A stretch of 64,000 bases of DNA, taken from Variovorax sp. N23 (GTDB lineage: Bacteria > Pseudomonadota > Gammaproteobacteria > Burkholderiales > Burkholderiaceae_C). The notes under the pieces were generated by a model. The model was given only the letters and a program-made list of their open reading frames with translations. It was not told the DNA's origin and searched no databases. Both the position numbers and the translations under genes were made by a program. This document shows positions 39,358 through 48,199 of the stretch, in pieces. How positions within the stretch are numbered: the stretch's first letter is position 1; each line of letters begins with the position of its first letter. The DNA lies in the NCBI RefSeq assembly GCF_025486315.1, contig NZ_JAOOPY010000011.1:121140-185139 (forward strand), written 5' to 3'.

Positions 39358-40475
39358 ACGAATGGAAATTTCAGCTGCTTGAAGAAGCCGTTCGGCACGT
39401 AGTCGCCCAGCACGCCGTACTGTTCGGGCCAGAGCTTGGTGCTCTTCACGGCGGTGCCGAAGAGGTAGTCCAGGAAGGCGTAGTGCGCCGCGTAGTTGCG
39501 GTCGAGCGCCTCCTGGTCCTGCGCGTGGTGCCAGTGGTGGAAGTTCGGCGTGACGATGAGGTAGCGCAGGGGGCCAAGCCGCACGCTCACGTTGCAGTGG
39601 TTGAACACCGCCTGGAAGCCGACCACCACGATGTAGGCGTCGATCACTTCCTTGCTGAAGCCCAGCACGTAGATCGGCGCCAGCACCAGCGTGCGCGTGA
39701 TCAGCAGTTCGAGGATGTGCTGGCGCGAGCCGGCCATCCAGTCCATGCTCTTGACGCTGTGGTGCACCGCATGCAGACGCCAGAGCACCGGCACCTCATG
39801 GTAGGCGCGGTGCGTCCAGTACTGCACCAGGTCGGCCACCAGGATGATCAGCAGCACGCCGGCCCAGAAGGGCAGGCCGGCGATCCAGCCGCGGATGCCG
39901 TCGTTGGCGGCCCAGCCGAAGAGCTTGTGCACCAGCAGGTTGGTCGCCAGCAGCACGAAGCCCACGATCATGTGGTTGACGACGAAGTGATGAAAGTCCG
40001 TTTGCCATTCGGCGCGGAACACCGGCTGGTCCTTGCGGTGTGCGAACAGCTTCTCGATGAAGATGAAGATCAGCGCCGAGCCCAGCAGGTCGAGGATGAA
40101 CCAGTCCAGGCCGATGTAGGGCGTGTTGTCCGCGAAGTCGTTCACCGGCACCTTGTGCCCGCCCAGCAGCGCCGCCGAGACGATCAGCAGGAAGGCCGCC
40201 GACGACAGCCAGCGCGAGCGGTTGAACACGATGTTAACCAGCGCCAGCCCGCCCGCCACGACCATCGCCACCAGCAGGATGGTGCGCATGATGTCCACGT
40301 TGTAGCTGCGGCGCAGCTCGGGCGTGGTGAGGTACTGCGGGAAGTGGAAGGCCAGCACCCCGAGGAAGCACAGGATGCCCAGGCTCAGCGCGATGGTGCC
40401 GGTGACCAGCCCCTTGCCGCGCTGCAGTTCGCCGTGACTGGCGGTGAACTCGTTGAGCTTGTCGATTTTGAGCAT
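39345..40475 (-). CDS. Sterol desaturase/fatty acid hydroxylase superfamily membrane protein
   Basis: 376 residues with about six hydrophobic segments. The di-iron histidine clusters are visible: HRAYH, HAVHH and NFHHWHH, in the expected order (HxxxH, HxxHH, HxxHH). The family hydroxylates or desaturates lipids; the bacterial substrate may be a fatty acid, ornithine lipid or hopanoid. ATG 40475 is used; the frame is open to 40637 but the upstream part is basic and has no membrane character. Confidence 0.92.
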   Translation of the reverse strand: MLKIDKLNEFTASHGELQRGKGLVTGTIALSLGILCFLGVLAFHFPQYLTTPELRRSYNVDIMRTILLVAMVVAGGLALVNIVFNRSRWLSSAAFLLIVSAALLGGHKVPVNDFADNTPYIGLDWFILDLLGSALIFIFIEKLFAHRKDQPVFRAEWQTDFHHFVVNHMIVGFVLLATNLLVHKLFGWAANDGIRGWIAGLPFWAGVLLIILVADLVQYWTHRAYHEVPVLWRLHAVHHSVKSMDWMAGSRQHILELLITRTLVLAPIYVLGFSKEVIDAYIVVVGFQAVFNHCNVSVRLGPLRYLIVTPNFHHWHHAQDQEALDRNYAAHYAFLDYLFGTAVKSTKLWPEQYGVLGDYVPNGFFKQLKFPFVWKG

Positions 40476-40566
40476 GCCGATCCCTCGATGTTGTTGTGGA
40501 ATTCGGCGGATTTTAGGGGCTGCCTCCCGGGGACGCGACAGGCCGAACGGTGTGTGCCGGCCCGCG

Positions 40567-41379
40567 TCAGCCGCGCCCCGCCGCCTGGCGCGTTGCCTCA
40601 GGCTGCACCCCCGCCGCTGCCAGGCCGCGCAGCACATCGCCCACCACGATCACCGCCGGACTGCCCAGGCCCGCGTCGGCCATGTCCAGGCACAGGCGCT
40701 CGAGCGTCGTCGCCACATGGCGCTGCTGCGGCAGGCTGGCGTGCTGCACCACCACGACCGGCGTCGCGGCCGGCAGGCCCTGCAGCAGCTCGCGCTGGAT
40801 GTGCGCCGCACCGGCCACGCCCATGTAGATGACGAGCGTGAGCCGCGCGTGGTGCGCCATGCCGGCGAGTGCGCGCCAGTCGGTCGGGTCCTGCTGCGCG
40901 TCGGCCCCGGTCTTGGCGTGGCCGGTAACGAAGACGACACCCTGCGCGTGGTCGCGGTGCGTCAGCGGCACGCCCAGCGCGGTCACTGCCGCCAGGCCGG
41001 CGGTGATGCCGTTGACCACGGCGACCTCGATGCCGGCTTCGCGCAGGTGTTCCACCTCTTCGCCGCCGCGGCCGAAGATGAACGGGTCGCCGCCCTTGAG
41101 GCGTACCACCGTCTCGCCTTCGCGCACCGCGGTGATCATCAGCTTTTCGATGAAGGCCTGCGGCGTGCTCTTGCAGCCGCCGCGCTTGCCCACGTGCACG
41201 ATGCGCGCGCCGGGGCGGGCGTGGCCGAGGATGGCGTCGTTCACCAGGTCGTCGACGAAGAGCACGGTGGCCGCGCCGATCGCCTTGACCGCCTTGAGCG
41301 TCAGCAGTTCCGGGTCGCCAGGGCCGGCGCCGACCAGCGTGCAGGTGCCGTGGCGGCGGTCGTGGGTGAGGTCGTTCAT
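40567..41379 (-). CDS. cobA: Uroporphyrinogen-III C-methyltransferase (SUMT)
   Basis: 270 residues. It methylates uroporphyrinogen III at C-2 and C-7 to precorrin-2, the precursor of siroheme. Motifs: VGAGPGDPELLTLKA near the start and VRLKGGDPFIFGRGGEE in the centre. The N-terminus has no CysG-type dehydrogenase/ferrochelatase domain. As last gene of the nitrate run it would supply siroheme for nitrite reductase, which is encoded elsewhere. The start overlaps the upstream stop (ATGA at 41376-41379). Confidence 0.95.
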   Translation of the reverse strand: MNDLTHDRRHGTCTLVGAGPGDPELLTLKAVKAIGAATVLFVDDLVNDAILGHARPGARIVHVGKRGGCKSTPQAFIEKLMITAVREGETVVRLKGGDPFIFGRGGEEVEHLREAGIEVAVVNGITAGLAAVTALGVPLTHRDHAQGVVFVTGHAKTGADAQQDPTDWRALAGMAHHARLTLVIYMGVAGAAHIQRELLQGLPAATPVVVVQHASLPQQRHVATTLERLCLDMADAGLGSPAVIVVGDVLRGLAAAGVQPEATRQAAGRG

Positions 41380-42281
41380 GCGTGGAGGGCCAGTTGTCGG
41401 ATATGCGCGACCTGCGTGGCGATCGCGTCGGGCACGGGCAGCTCGCCCGCCAGCACGCGGCGCGTGTAGCGCGCGGTCGATGCGATGTCGATCTCGGTCG
41501 GCAGCCCCGGCACGTCGGCCAGCGTGCCGGCTTGCTGCGTCTGCAGTTCCTGCCGCGCGCCGCGCAGGTAGCCGTCGATCTGCGCGATGCGGCGCGGGTC
41601 GGACACGACCTCGCCTTCGAGCCCGCGCGAGAGCAGGGCCGTGGTACCGGTGAGGGCGAAGGTGTCGCCCATCACCGTGGCGTAGGCCGGGTGGGTGTAG
41701 CTCGCCACCACGACGCAGGGGCCGGCGGTCGGCCGCATCAGTTTCACGACGCTGTGGCCGGGGTTGCGCAAGCCGACCACGCGGCGCACGTCGAGCAGTT
41801 TCTTCAGCGCCGGGTTCAGCAGCTCGGTCGGCGCGAAGGCCACCTCGCTGTCGGCCACCGCGCGCACGGCGGTGAGTGCCGGCACGTCGAGCGCGGCCAG
41901 CACGTTCGACGCCAGCACGCGGCTCGATTCGCTGGCGCTGCCGTGCACCAGCACCGGCAGGCCCTCGCGCGCCAGCAGCAGCGCGAGCAGCGGCGTGAGC
42001 ACCGGCAGCTTGCGCGCACCGTTGTAGCTGGGCAGCACGACCAGCGCACGGCCGGCGGCGGGGAACAGGGTCAGCCGCGCGTGCGTCGCATCGAGGAAGC
42101 CGGCCATCTCCTCGGGCGTCTCGCCCTTGATGCGCATGGCCAGGCAGAAGCCCCCGATTTCCAGGTCGGTGACGGTGCCGTCCAGCACCTGGCCGAACAG
42201 GTCTTCCGACTGTTCGCGCGTGAGCGGCCTGGCGCCTCGCGCGCCGCGGCCGATTTCCTTGATGTAGTGGCTGATTCCCAT
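41376..42281 (-). CDS. ybiB: TrpD2/YbiB-like protein (anthranilate phosphoribosyltransferase fold)
   Basis: 301 residues of the glycosyltransferase family 3 fold. The N-terminal helical bundle (LTREQSEDLFGQVLDGTVTDLEIGGFCLAMRIKGETPEEMAGF) and the following domain (VVLPSYNGARKLPVLTP, VHGSASESSRV) match YbiB/TrpD2, a DNA-binding paralogue of TrpD. The phosphoribosyl-pyrophosphate loop of true TrpD (GTGGD) is replaced by PSYNGARK, arguing against a tryptophan role. It is coupled to cobA and lies 74 bases after nasA; its role in nitrate metabolism is unknown. Confidence 0.85.
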   Translation of the reverse strand: MGISHYIKEIGRGARGARPLTREQSEDLFGQVLDGTVTDLEIGGFCLAMRIKGETPEEMAGFLDATHARLTLFPAAGRALVVLPSYNGARKLPVLTPLLALLLAREGLPVLVHGSASESSRVLASNVLAALDVPALTAVRAVADSEVAFAPTELLNPALKKLLDVRRVVGLRNPGHSVVKLMRPTAGPCVVVASYTHPAYATVMGDTFALTGTTALLSRGLEGEVVSDPRRIAQIDGYLRGARQELQTQQAGTLADVPGLPTEIDIASTARYTRRVLAGELPVPDAIATQVAHIRQLALHA

Positions 42282-42355
42282 GGGTGTCCGGATTGTCCCG
42301 CAAGGCTTATGCCGGAAAGGCGCTTCGCTTATGCCCGTGGACGCATCAAGGACGT

Positions 42356-45208
42356 TCACGGCAGCACGGCCTCGGGAGCGGCCGCCTCGGCCGGCGTGGC
42401 GTGCAGCATGCGCTGCAGTTCGGGCAGGCACGAGCCGCAGTTGGTGCCGCATTTGAGTTCGCCCTGCAGCGCGGCCAGGCGTTCACGGTCGGTTCCGGTG
42501 CAGCGCGGCAGCTGCAGCCGGATGGCGGTTTCGGTCACGCCGAAGCAACTGCAGACGACCTTGCCGCGCGCCTGCATGGGCACCGGTGCGGTGGCACCCG
42601 GCCGCAGCAATTGGCGGCCGAAGGCCTGGGCGGGCAACTGGTCCTGCAGCAGCGGCTTGAGCCAGGCTTCGGCGCGCGTGTCGCCGCCCAGCAGGAAGGC
42701 GTCGAGCCGTGCCTGATGCGGGTCGGCGGCCGAGCGCACCAGGCGCGCGGCGCGGTGCTGGCCCTGACGCACGTCGGCGTAGCGCAGGGTGTCCGGCGTG
42801 GCCAGGCCGAGCAGGGCCTCGATCTCGGCCAGCAGTTCGGGCGGCACGGCCTCCGGGTTGGCCGCGCGGAACAGCAGGCCGCTGCGCTCGGCCGCGCCGC
42901 CCGCCAGCGCGCCGCCGCTGCCGAAGGGCACGCAACTGGCAAAGGCGAAGCGCGGCATCAGCGCGCGCAAGGCGGTCTGCGCCGCGAGCACTCGGTCGCC
43001 GGGCAGCCAGGCCGCCGCGAGCAACGACCAGGGCAGTTCGGCTTTCACGATCTGCACGGCCGTGTGCTTGAGCTCGGGCTGCTTCGAGTCGGGGCAGAAC
43101 ACCGGGGTGCTCAGGGCGTTGACGCCCGCCAGCCGCTCGCCGGCGCTCGACCGGCCGCTCAACGCCTCTTCGCCCCAGTGCATGGCGATGAAGCTCTGGT
43201 TGGGGCCGATGTCGGTGTTGCCCTGCGCCGGCAGCACGATCGCGCCGCGCCTGGAGGCGACCTGCACCAGGTCGCCGTCGCGCATCTGCCGACGCGCCAT
43301 GTCCTGCGGGTGCATCTGCACGACCGGCTCCGGCGCGTGGCCGAACAGGCGGCCCAGCGTGCCGGTGCGGCTCATGCCGTGCCATTGGTCGCGCAGGCGG
43401 CCGGTGTTGAGCGAGAAGGGGTAATGCGGTTCGCGGGCTTCGGCCAACGGCTTGTAGGCGACGTCGTAGAAGCGGGCGCGGCCGTCGGGGGTGGGGAACA
43501 CGCCGTCTTCGTACAGCCGGGCGCGGCCGGTCGAATGGCCTTCCGGCAGCGGCCATTGCTGCGGGCCTCGCGCGTCGAGCATCGCCCAACTCAGGCCGGT
43601 GATGTCGAGGTCGCGGCCGCGGGTGCTCTCGCGGTGCTCGTTCCAGATCGCCTCGGCGCCGGCTTCGGCGTCGAGGGCGTAGGGGAAGAGGGGCGCGGCG
43701 CTGCGCGACGGCAGCATCGCCTCGAGACGTTGCGCGAAGTCGGCGACGGCCGACCAGTCGTGCCGCGCCGCGCCCGGCACCGGCACGGCGGGCCGCACGC
43801 GCGAGATGCGGCGTTCGCTGTTGGTCACGGTGCCGACCTTCTCGCCCCAGGTCGTGGCGGGCAGCAGCAGGTCGGCGTAGGCGCAGGTCGCAGTGGTGGC
43901 GAAGGCCTCCTGCACGACGACGAACTCGCAGCGTTCGAGCGCGCGGCGCACCGTGGCCTGGTCGGGCATCGACTGGGCGGGGTTGGTGCAGGCGATCCAC
44001 AGCGCGCGGATCTCGCCGTCGGCCGCCGCCTGGAACATCTCGACTGCGGTCTTGCCCGGCGCGGCCGGCACGTCTGCCACGCCCCACAGCGCCGCCACTT
44101 CGGCGCGATGCGCCGGGTTGCCCAGGTCGCGATGCGCGCTCAGCAGGTTGGCCATGCCGCCGACCTCGCGGCCCCCCATGGCGTTGGGCTGGCCGGTGAG
44201 CGAGAAGGGCCCGGCGCCGGGGCGACCGATCTGTGCGGTGGCGAGATGCAGGTTGATCAGCGTCGCGTTCTTGGCGGTGCCCGACGACGACTGGTTCAGC
44301 CCCTGGCAGTACAGGCTCAGCGTCGCGGCGGAGGTGGCGAACAGGCGCGCGGTGTCGAGCAAGTCGCCTGTATCGATGCCGCAGACCTGTGCCACGCGCT
44401 CGGGCGTGCAGTCGCGCACCGTCGTCGCCAGCGCGTCGAAGCCCGTGGTGTGCGCGGCGATGTAGCCGGGCTGGGTCCAACCCTCCCGCAGCATCAGGTG
44501 CAGCAGGCCATGGAACAGCATCACGTCGGTGCCGGGCTGGATGGCCAGGTGCAGGTCGGCGATCTCGCAGGTGTCGGTGCGGCGCGGGTCGACCACGACG
44601 ATCTTCATCGCCGGGTTGGCGCGCTTCGCGTCCTCGATGCGACGGAAGAGGATGGGGTGCGCCCACGCCGTGTTGCTGCCGACGATGAACAGGCACTGCG
44701 CGTGGTTGACGTCGTCGTAGCAGGCGGGCGGCGCGTCGGCGCCCAGCGTCTTCTTGTAGCCCGCGACCGCGCTGCTCATGCACAGGCGCGAGTTGGTGTC
44801 GATGTTGTTGGTGCCGACGAGGCCCTTGGCCAGCTTGTTGAAGACGTAGTAGTCCTCGGTCAGCAGCTGGCCCGAGATGTAGAAGCCGACGGCGTCGGGG
44901 CCGTGGTCGCGGATCACCTGGGCGAATTTGTCCGTGGCGGTGTCGAGCGCCTCGTCCCAGGTGATGGCCGCAGGCGCCGCGCCACGTTCCGCGCGCCGCA
45001 TCGGCTGCAGCAGGCGCGTCTGCATCGTGACCGCGGCCGTCGCCGTGAGGTGCAGGGTCGAGCCCTTCGTGCACAACCGGCCGAAGTTGGCCGGATGGTC
45101 CGGGTCGCCGCGCACGCCGGTGATCTGCGCGCCGGCGGATTCGATGATCACGCCGCAGCCCACGCCGCAATAGGGGCAGGTGGACCGGGTCTCGTGCGCT
45201 GCGCTCAT
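42356..45208 (-). CDS. nasA: Assimilatory nitrate reductase catalytic subunit with C-terminal 2Fe-2S domain
   Basis: 950 residues. The N-terminal 4Fe-4S motif is Cys11, Cys14, Cys18 and Cys46 (CPYCGVGC, LCTKG). The molybdopterin domains follow, with SSAVAGYKKTLGADAPP and GQPNAMGGREVGGMANLL. The last 70 residues form a BFD-type 2Fe-2S domain (CSCFGVTE then GTNCGSCLPEL), as in Klebsiella-type NasA. Reduces nitrate to nitrite in the cytoplasm with electrons from the NAD(P)H/FAD subunit encoded just upstream; the two genes overlap by ATGA. Confidence 0.95.
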   Translation of the reverse strand: MSAAHETRSTCPYCGVGCGVIIESAGAQITGVRGDPDHPANFGRLCTKGSTLHLTATAAVTMQTRLLQPMRRAERGAAPAAITWDEALDTATDKFAQVIRDHGPDAVGFYISGQLLTEDYYVFNKLAKGLVGTNNIDTNSRLCMSSAVAGYKKTLGADAPPACYDDVNHAQCLFIVGSNTAWAHPILFRRIEDAKRANPAMKIVVVDPRRTDTCEIADLHLAIQPGTDVMLFHGLLHLMLREGWTQPGYIAAHTTGFDALATTVRDCTPERVAQVCGIDTGDLLDTARLFATSAATLSLYCQGLNQSSSGTAKNATLINLHLATAQIGRPGAGPFSLTGQPNAMGGREVGGMANLLSAHRDLGNPAHRAEVAALWGVADVPAAPGKTAVEMFQAAADGEIRALWIACTNPAQSMPDQATVRRALERCEFVVVQEAFATTATCAYADLLLPATTWGEKVGTVTNSERRISRVRPAVPVPGAARHDWSAVADFAQRLEAMLPSRSAAPLFPYALDAEAGAEAIWNEHRESTRGRDLDITGLSWAMLDARGPQQWPLPEGHSTGRARLYEDGVFPTPDGRARFYDVAYKPLAEAREPHYPFSLNTGRLRDQWHGMSRTGTLGRLFGHAPEPVVQMHPQDMARRQMRDGDLVQVASRRGAIVLPAQGNTDIGPNQSFIAMHWGEEALSGRSSAGERLAGVNALSTPVFCPDSKQPELKHTAVQIVKAELPWSLLAAAWLPGDRVLAAQTALRALMPRFAFASCVPFGSGGALAGGAAERSGLLFRAANPEAVPPELLAEIEALLGLATPDTLRYADVRQGQHRAARLVRSAADPHQARLDAFLLGGDTRAEAWLKPLLQDQLPAQAFGRQLLRPGATAPVPMQARGKVVCSCFGVTETAIRLQLPRCTGTDRERLAALQGELKCGTNCGSCLPELQRMLHATPAEAAAPEAVLP

Positions 45209-46431
45209 AGGCCCGGCGCGCCGAACATCAACTGCTCGCGGATGTCCCGTACGTTGCTGCCTTCGCGCAGAAGCTCGAAGTACCAACTGCCGTCGGCCGT
45301 GTCGCCGTACAGGCAGGCGCCGACCAGCTTGTCGCCCTTGATCACCAGCTTCTTGTAGACGCCGCCAGCCGGGTCGCGCAGCACGATGGCCTCGGTGCCT
45401 TCGCCGCCCATGAAGTCGCCGGCGCTGAAGAGGTCGATGCCGGTCACCTTCAGCTTGGTCGAGGTGAGCGATCCCATGTAGCGGCCGTAGCCCATCTCGG
45501 CCAGGTGGTTGGCCGCCACGCGCGCCTGCTCGAACAGCGGCGCGACCAGGCCGTAGGCGATGCCGCGGTGCGCTGCGCATTCGCCCACCGCGTAGATGCG
45601 CGCGTCGGTCACGGTCTGCAGCGTGTCGGTGACGACGATGCCACGCTCGCAGTGCAGCCGCATCGATTCGGCGAGCTGGACGTTGGGGCGGATGCCCACC
45701 GCCATCACCACCAGGTCGGCGGGCTCCTCGCTGCCGTCCTGGAAGCGCACCGCGCGCACGCGGCTCGCGCCGTCGTCCAGCAGTTCCTGCGTGTGGGCAC
45801 CCAGGCGGAACTTCAGGCCGCGGTCTTCGAGCGACTGGCGCAGCAGGCCGGCCGCCACGTCGTCGAGCTGGCGGTTCATCAGCCATTCGCTGACGTGTAC
45901 GACGGTCACGCTCATGCCGCGCAGCATCAGGCCGTTGGCCGCTTCCAGCCCGAGCAGGCCGCCGCCGATGACGACCGCGTGACGGTGCGTCTTGGCGGTC
46001 TCGATCATCGCCTGCGTGTCGGCGATGTCGCGGTAGGCGATCACGCCCTCGAGGTCCTTGCCCGGCACCGGCAGCACGAAGGGATGGGAGCCGGTGCACA
46101 GCAGCAGGCGGTCGTAGGGTGCTTCGGTGCCATCGTCGGCGCGCACGATGCGCCGCACGCGGTCGACCTCGACCACCCGACGGCCCGCATGCACCGTGAT
46201 GCCGTGTTCCTCGTACCACGACCAGGGGTTCAGCACGATCTCGTCGAGGCTCTGTTCGCCCGCCAGCACCGGCGACAGCAGGATGCGGTTGTAGTTGGGG
46301 TGCGGCTCCGCGCCGAACACCGTGATGTCGTAGAGCGCCGGATCGATCTTGATGAGCTCCTCGAGCGTGCGCACACCGGCCATCCCGTTGCCCACGAGCA
46401 CCAGCTTCTGCTTCTTCACGCGCATGTCCAT
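45205..46431 (-). CDS. NirB-like NAD(P)H/FAD electron-transfer subunit of nitrate reductase
   Basis: 408 residues, about half the length of NirB. It carries an N-terminal FAD motif GNGMAG (14-19), YNRILLSPVLAGE, the NAD(P) motif VVIGGGLLGLEAA near 155 and the NirB-like C-terminal segment GIDLFSAGDF. The BFD and siroheme domains of NirB are missing, so it is an electron donor, comparable to Klebsiella NasC, and not a nitrite reductase. The 2Fe-2S domain that follows in NirB is instead found at the C-terminus of NasA. Confidence 0.9.
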   Translation of the reverse strand: MDMRVKKQKLVLVGNGMAGVRTLEELIKIDPALYDITVFGAEPHPNYNRILLSPVLAGEQSLDEIVLNPWSWYEEHGITVHAGRRVVEVDRVRRIVRADDGTEAPYDRLLLCTGSHPFVLPVPGKDLEGVIAYRDIADTQAMIETAKTHRHAVVIGGGLLGLEAANGLMLRGMSVTVVHVSEWLMNRQLDDVAAGLLRQSLEDRGLKFRLGAHTQELLDDGASRVRAVRFQDGSEEPADLVVMAVGIRPNVQLAESMRLHCERGIVVTDTLQTVTDARIYAVGECAAHRGIAYGLVAPLFEQARVAANHLAEMGYGRYMGSLTSTKLKVTGIDLFSAGDFMGGEGTEAIVLRDPAGGVYKKLVIKGDKLVGACLYGDTADGSWYFELLREGSNVRDIREQLMFGAPGL

Positions 46432-46453
46432 GGCGGTTCCCGGCAGGCGGCGC

Positions 46454-47257
46454 TCAGGCCGCCTTCTCGACGTGGCCCTGCCGCGTGTAGAGGAAGTCGA
46501 TGACCGCCTTGCGGTAGTGCACGTAGTCGCGGTCTTCGGCCAGCTCGACGCGGTGGCGCGGGCGCGGCAGGTTCACCGGCAGCACCTCGCCGATGGTGGC
46601 CGAGGGGCCGTTGGTCATCATCACGATCTTGTCGGACAGCAGCACCGCCTCGTCCACGTCGTGCGTCACCATCACGACCGTGCTGTGCGTCTTCTGCACG
46701 ATGGCGAGCAGCTCATCCTGCAGGCGCGCGCGGGTGAGGGCGTCCAGCGCGCCGAAGGGCTCGTCCATCAAGAGGACCTTGGGTTCCATGGCCAGCGCAC
46801 GGGCGATGCCCACGCGCTGCTTCATGCCGCCGGAGATTTCGCCCGGGCGCTTGCCGGTCGCGGGCGTGAGGCCGACCAGGGCCAGCGCCGCGTCGGTGCG
46901 GGCCTTGAGCTGCGCCTTGGCTTCCGTCGCCGCGAAGACGCGCTCCACGCCCAGGTAGATGTTCTCGTAGCAGGTGAGCCAGGGCAGCAGCGAGTGGTTC
47001 TGGAAGACCACCGCGCGCTCCGGTCCGGGGCCGGCGATTTCCCTGTCGGCGCACAGCAGCGTGCCGTGCGTCGGCTTCGTGAGGCCGGCGATCAGGTTCA
47101 GCAGCGTCGACTTGCCGCAGCCCGAATGGCCGATCAGCGCGACGAACTCGCCCTTGGCGACCGTCAGGTGGATGTCGCGCAGTGCCTGGAAGCTGCCCTT
47201 GGGCGTCTTGAAGGTCTGCTCGACATCGCTGATCTCGATGAACTTGTCCTGATTCAT
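46454..47257 (-). CDS. nrtD: Nitrate/nitrite ABC transporter ATP-binding protein
   Basis: 267 residues of the nitrate/sulfonate/taurine ATPase family. Walker A GHSGCGKST (43-51), Q-loop NHSLLPWLT, signature ISGGMKQRVGIARAL and Walker B VLLMDEPFGALD. It has the length of NrtD and lacks the NrtA-like receptor domain fused to NrtC in cyanobacteria, so a homodimer is likely. It overlaps nrtB by ATGA and is 22 bases upstream of the FAD subunit gene. The symbol follows the cyanobacterial naming. Confidence 0.9.
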   Translation of the reverse strand: MNQDKFIEISDVEQTFKTPKGSFQALRDIHLTVAKGEFVALIGHSGCGKSTLLNLIAGLTKPTHGTLLCADREIAGPGPERAVVFQNHSLLPWLTCYENIYLGVERVFAATEAKAQLKARTDAALALVGLTPATGKRPGEISGGMKQRVGIARALAMEPKVLLMDEPFGALDALTRARLQDELLAIVQKTHSTVVMVTHDVDEAVLLSDKIVMMTNGPSATIGEVLPVNLPRPRHRVELAEDRDYVHYRKAVIDFLYTRQGHVEKAA

Positions 47258-48189
47258 GACTTCACCTCCTCGAACGTGAAGGCGGTGGCGATCTTGATGA
47301 GCGCGAACTCGAGCACCAGGCCGACCACGCCGATGACGAAGATCGCGATGATGATGTTGGCGACGTTGAGGTTGTTCCACTCGTCCCACACCCAGAAGCC
47401 GATGCCCACGCCGCCGGTCAGCATCTCGGCCGCGACGATCACGAGCCACGCGGTGCCGACGGCCAGGCGCACGCCGGTCAGCATGTAGGGCAGCACGGCG
47501 GGGAAGAGGATCTTGGTGAGGATCTTCCATTCGCTGAGGTTCAGCACCCTCGCCACGTTCATGTAGTCGCTCGGCACGCGCTGCACGCCCACGGCGGTGT
47601 TGATCACCATCGGCCAGATCGAGCAGATGAAGATGGTCCAGATGGCGGCCGGGTTGGCGCCCTTGAAGACCAGCAGGCCGATCGGCAGCCAGGCCAGCGG
47701 CGACACCGGGCGCAGCAGGCTGATGAGCGGGTTGAACATGCGCGAGAGGAACTCGAAGCGGCCGATGGCGAAGCCCGCCGGAATGCCGACCAGCGCCGCC
47801 AGGCCGAAGCCCATCGCCACGCGCTGCAGCGAGGACAGCACGTTCCAGCCGACGCCCTGGTCGTTCGGCCCCTTGCTGTAGAACGGATCGGCGAACACCG
47901 TCAGCGCCTGCTTGCCCGTGACGAGCGGCGAGGGGAAGCCGGTGGTGCTGTTCGTCGCGATCAGCTCCCAGATCAGCAGCAGCAACCCGAAGCCGGCCAG
48001 CGGCGGCAGCACGCGCATCCAGAAGGCGCGCAGGTCGAGCGGCTTGCGGGGCGCAGCCTGCACCGGCGCAGGCGCCGACACGGCGGCGGCCTTGGTTGGC
48101 GTGGAAGCCGACGCGGTCGCCGGCGTGATCGCCTGTGCAGGAAGAGGCACGGCGGCCTCCAGCGGGGAATGGAAAACGGCGCTCACCAT
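47254..48189 (-). CDS. nrtB: Nitrate ABC transporter permease
   Basis: 311 residues. A Pro/Ala/Thr-rich N-terminal extension of about 50 residues precedes six hydrophobic segments and the NrtB pattern LRPVSPLAWLPIGLLVFKG and the EAA-like loop. The last helices read GGVGIGFWVWDEWNNLN, usual for nitrate permeases. It lies 10 bases after nrtA. Confidence 0.93.
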   Translation of the reverse strand: MVSAVFHSPLEAAVPLPAQAITPATASASTPTKAAAVSAPAPVQAAPRKPLDLRAFWMRVLPPLAGFGLLLLIWELIATNSTTGFPSPLVTGKQALTVFADPFYSKGPNDQGVGWNVLSSLQRVAMGFGLAALVGIPAGFAIGRFEFLSRMFNPLISLLRPVSPLAWLPIGLLVFKGANPAAIWTIFICSIWPMVINTAVGVQRVPSDYMNVARVLNLSEWKILTKILFPAVLPYMLTGVRLAVGTAWLVIVAAEMLTGGVGIGFWVWDEWNNLNVANIIIAIFVIGVVGLVLEFALIKIATAFTFEEVKS

Positions 48190-48199
48190 GGTGTTCTCC

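Noticed and set aside
45205..46431. Annotation as nitrite reductase large subunit NirB
   Set aside because: The protein is half the NirB length and has no siroheme or iron-sulfur ligand cysteines, so it can only be an electron donor.
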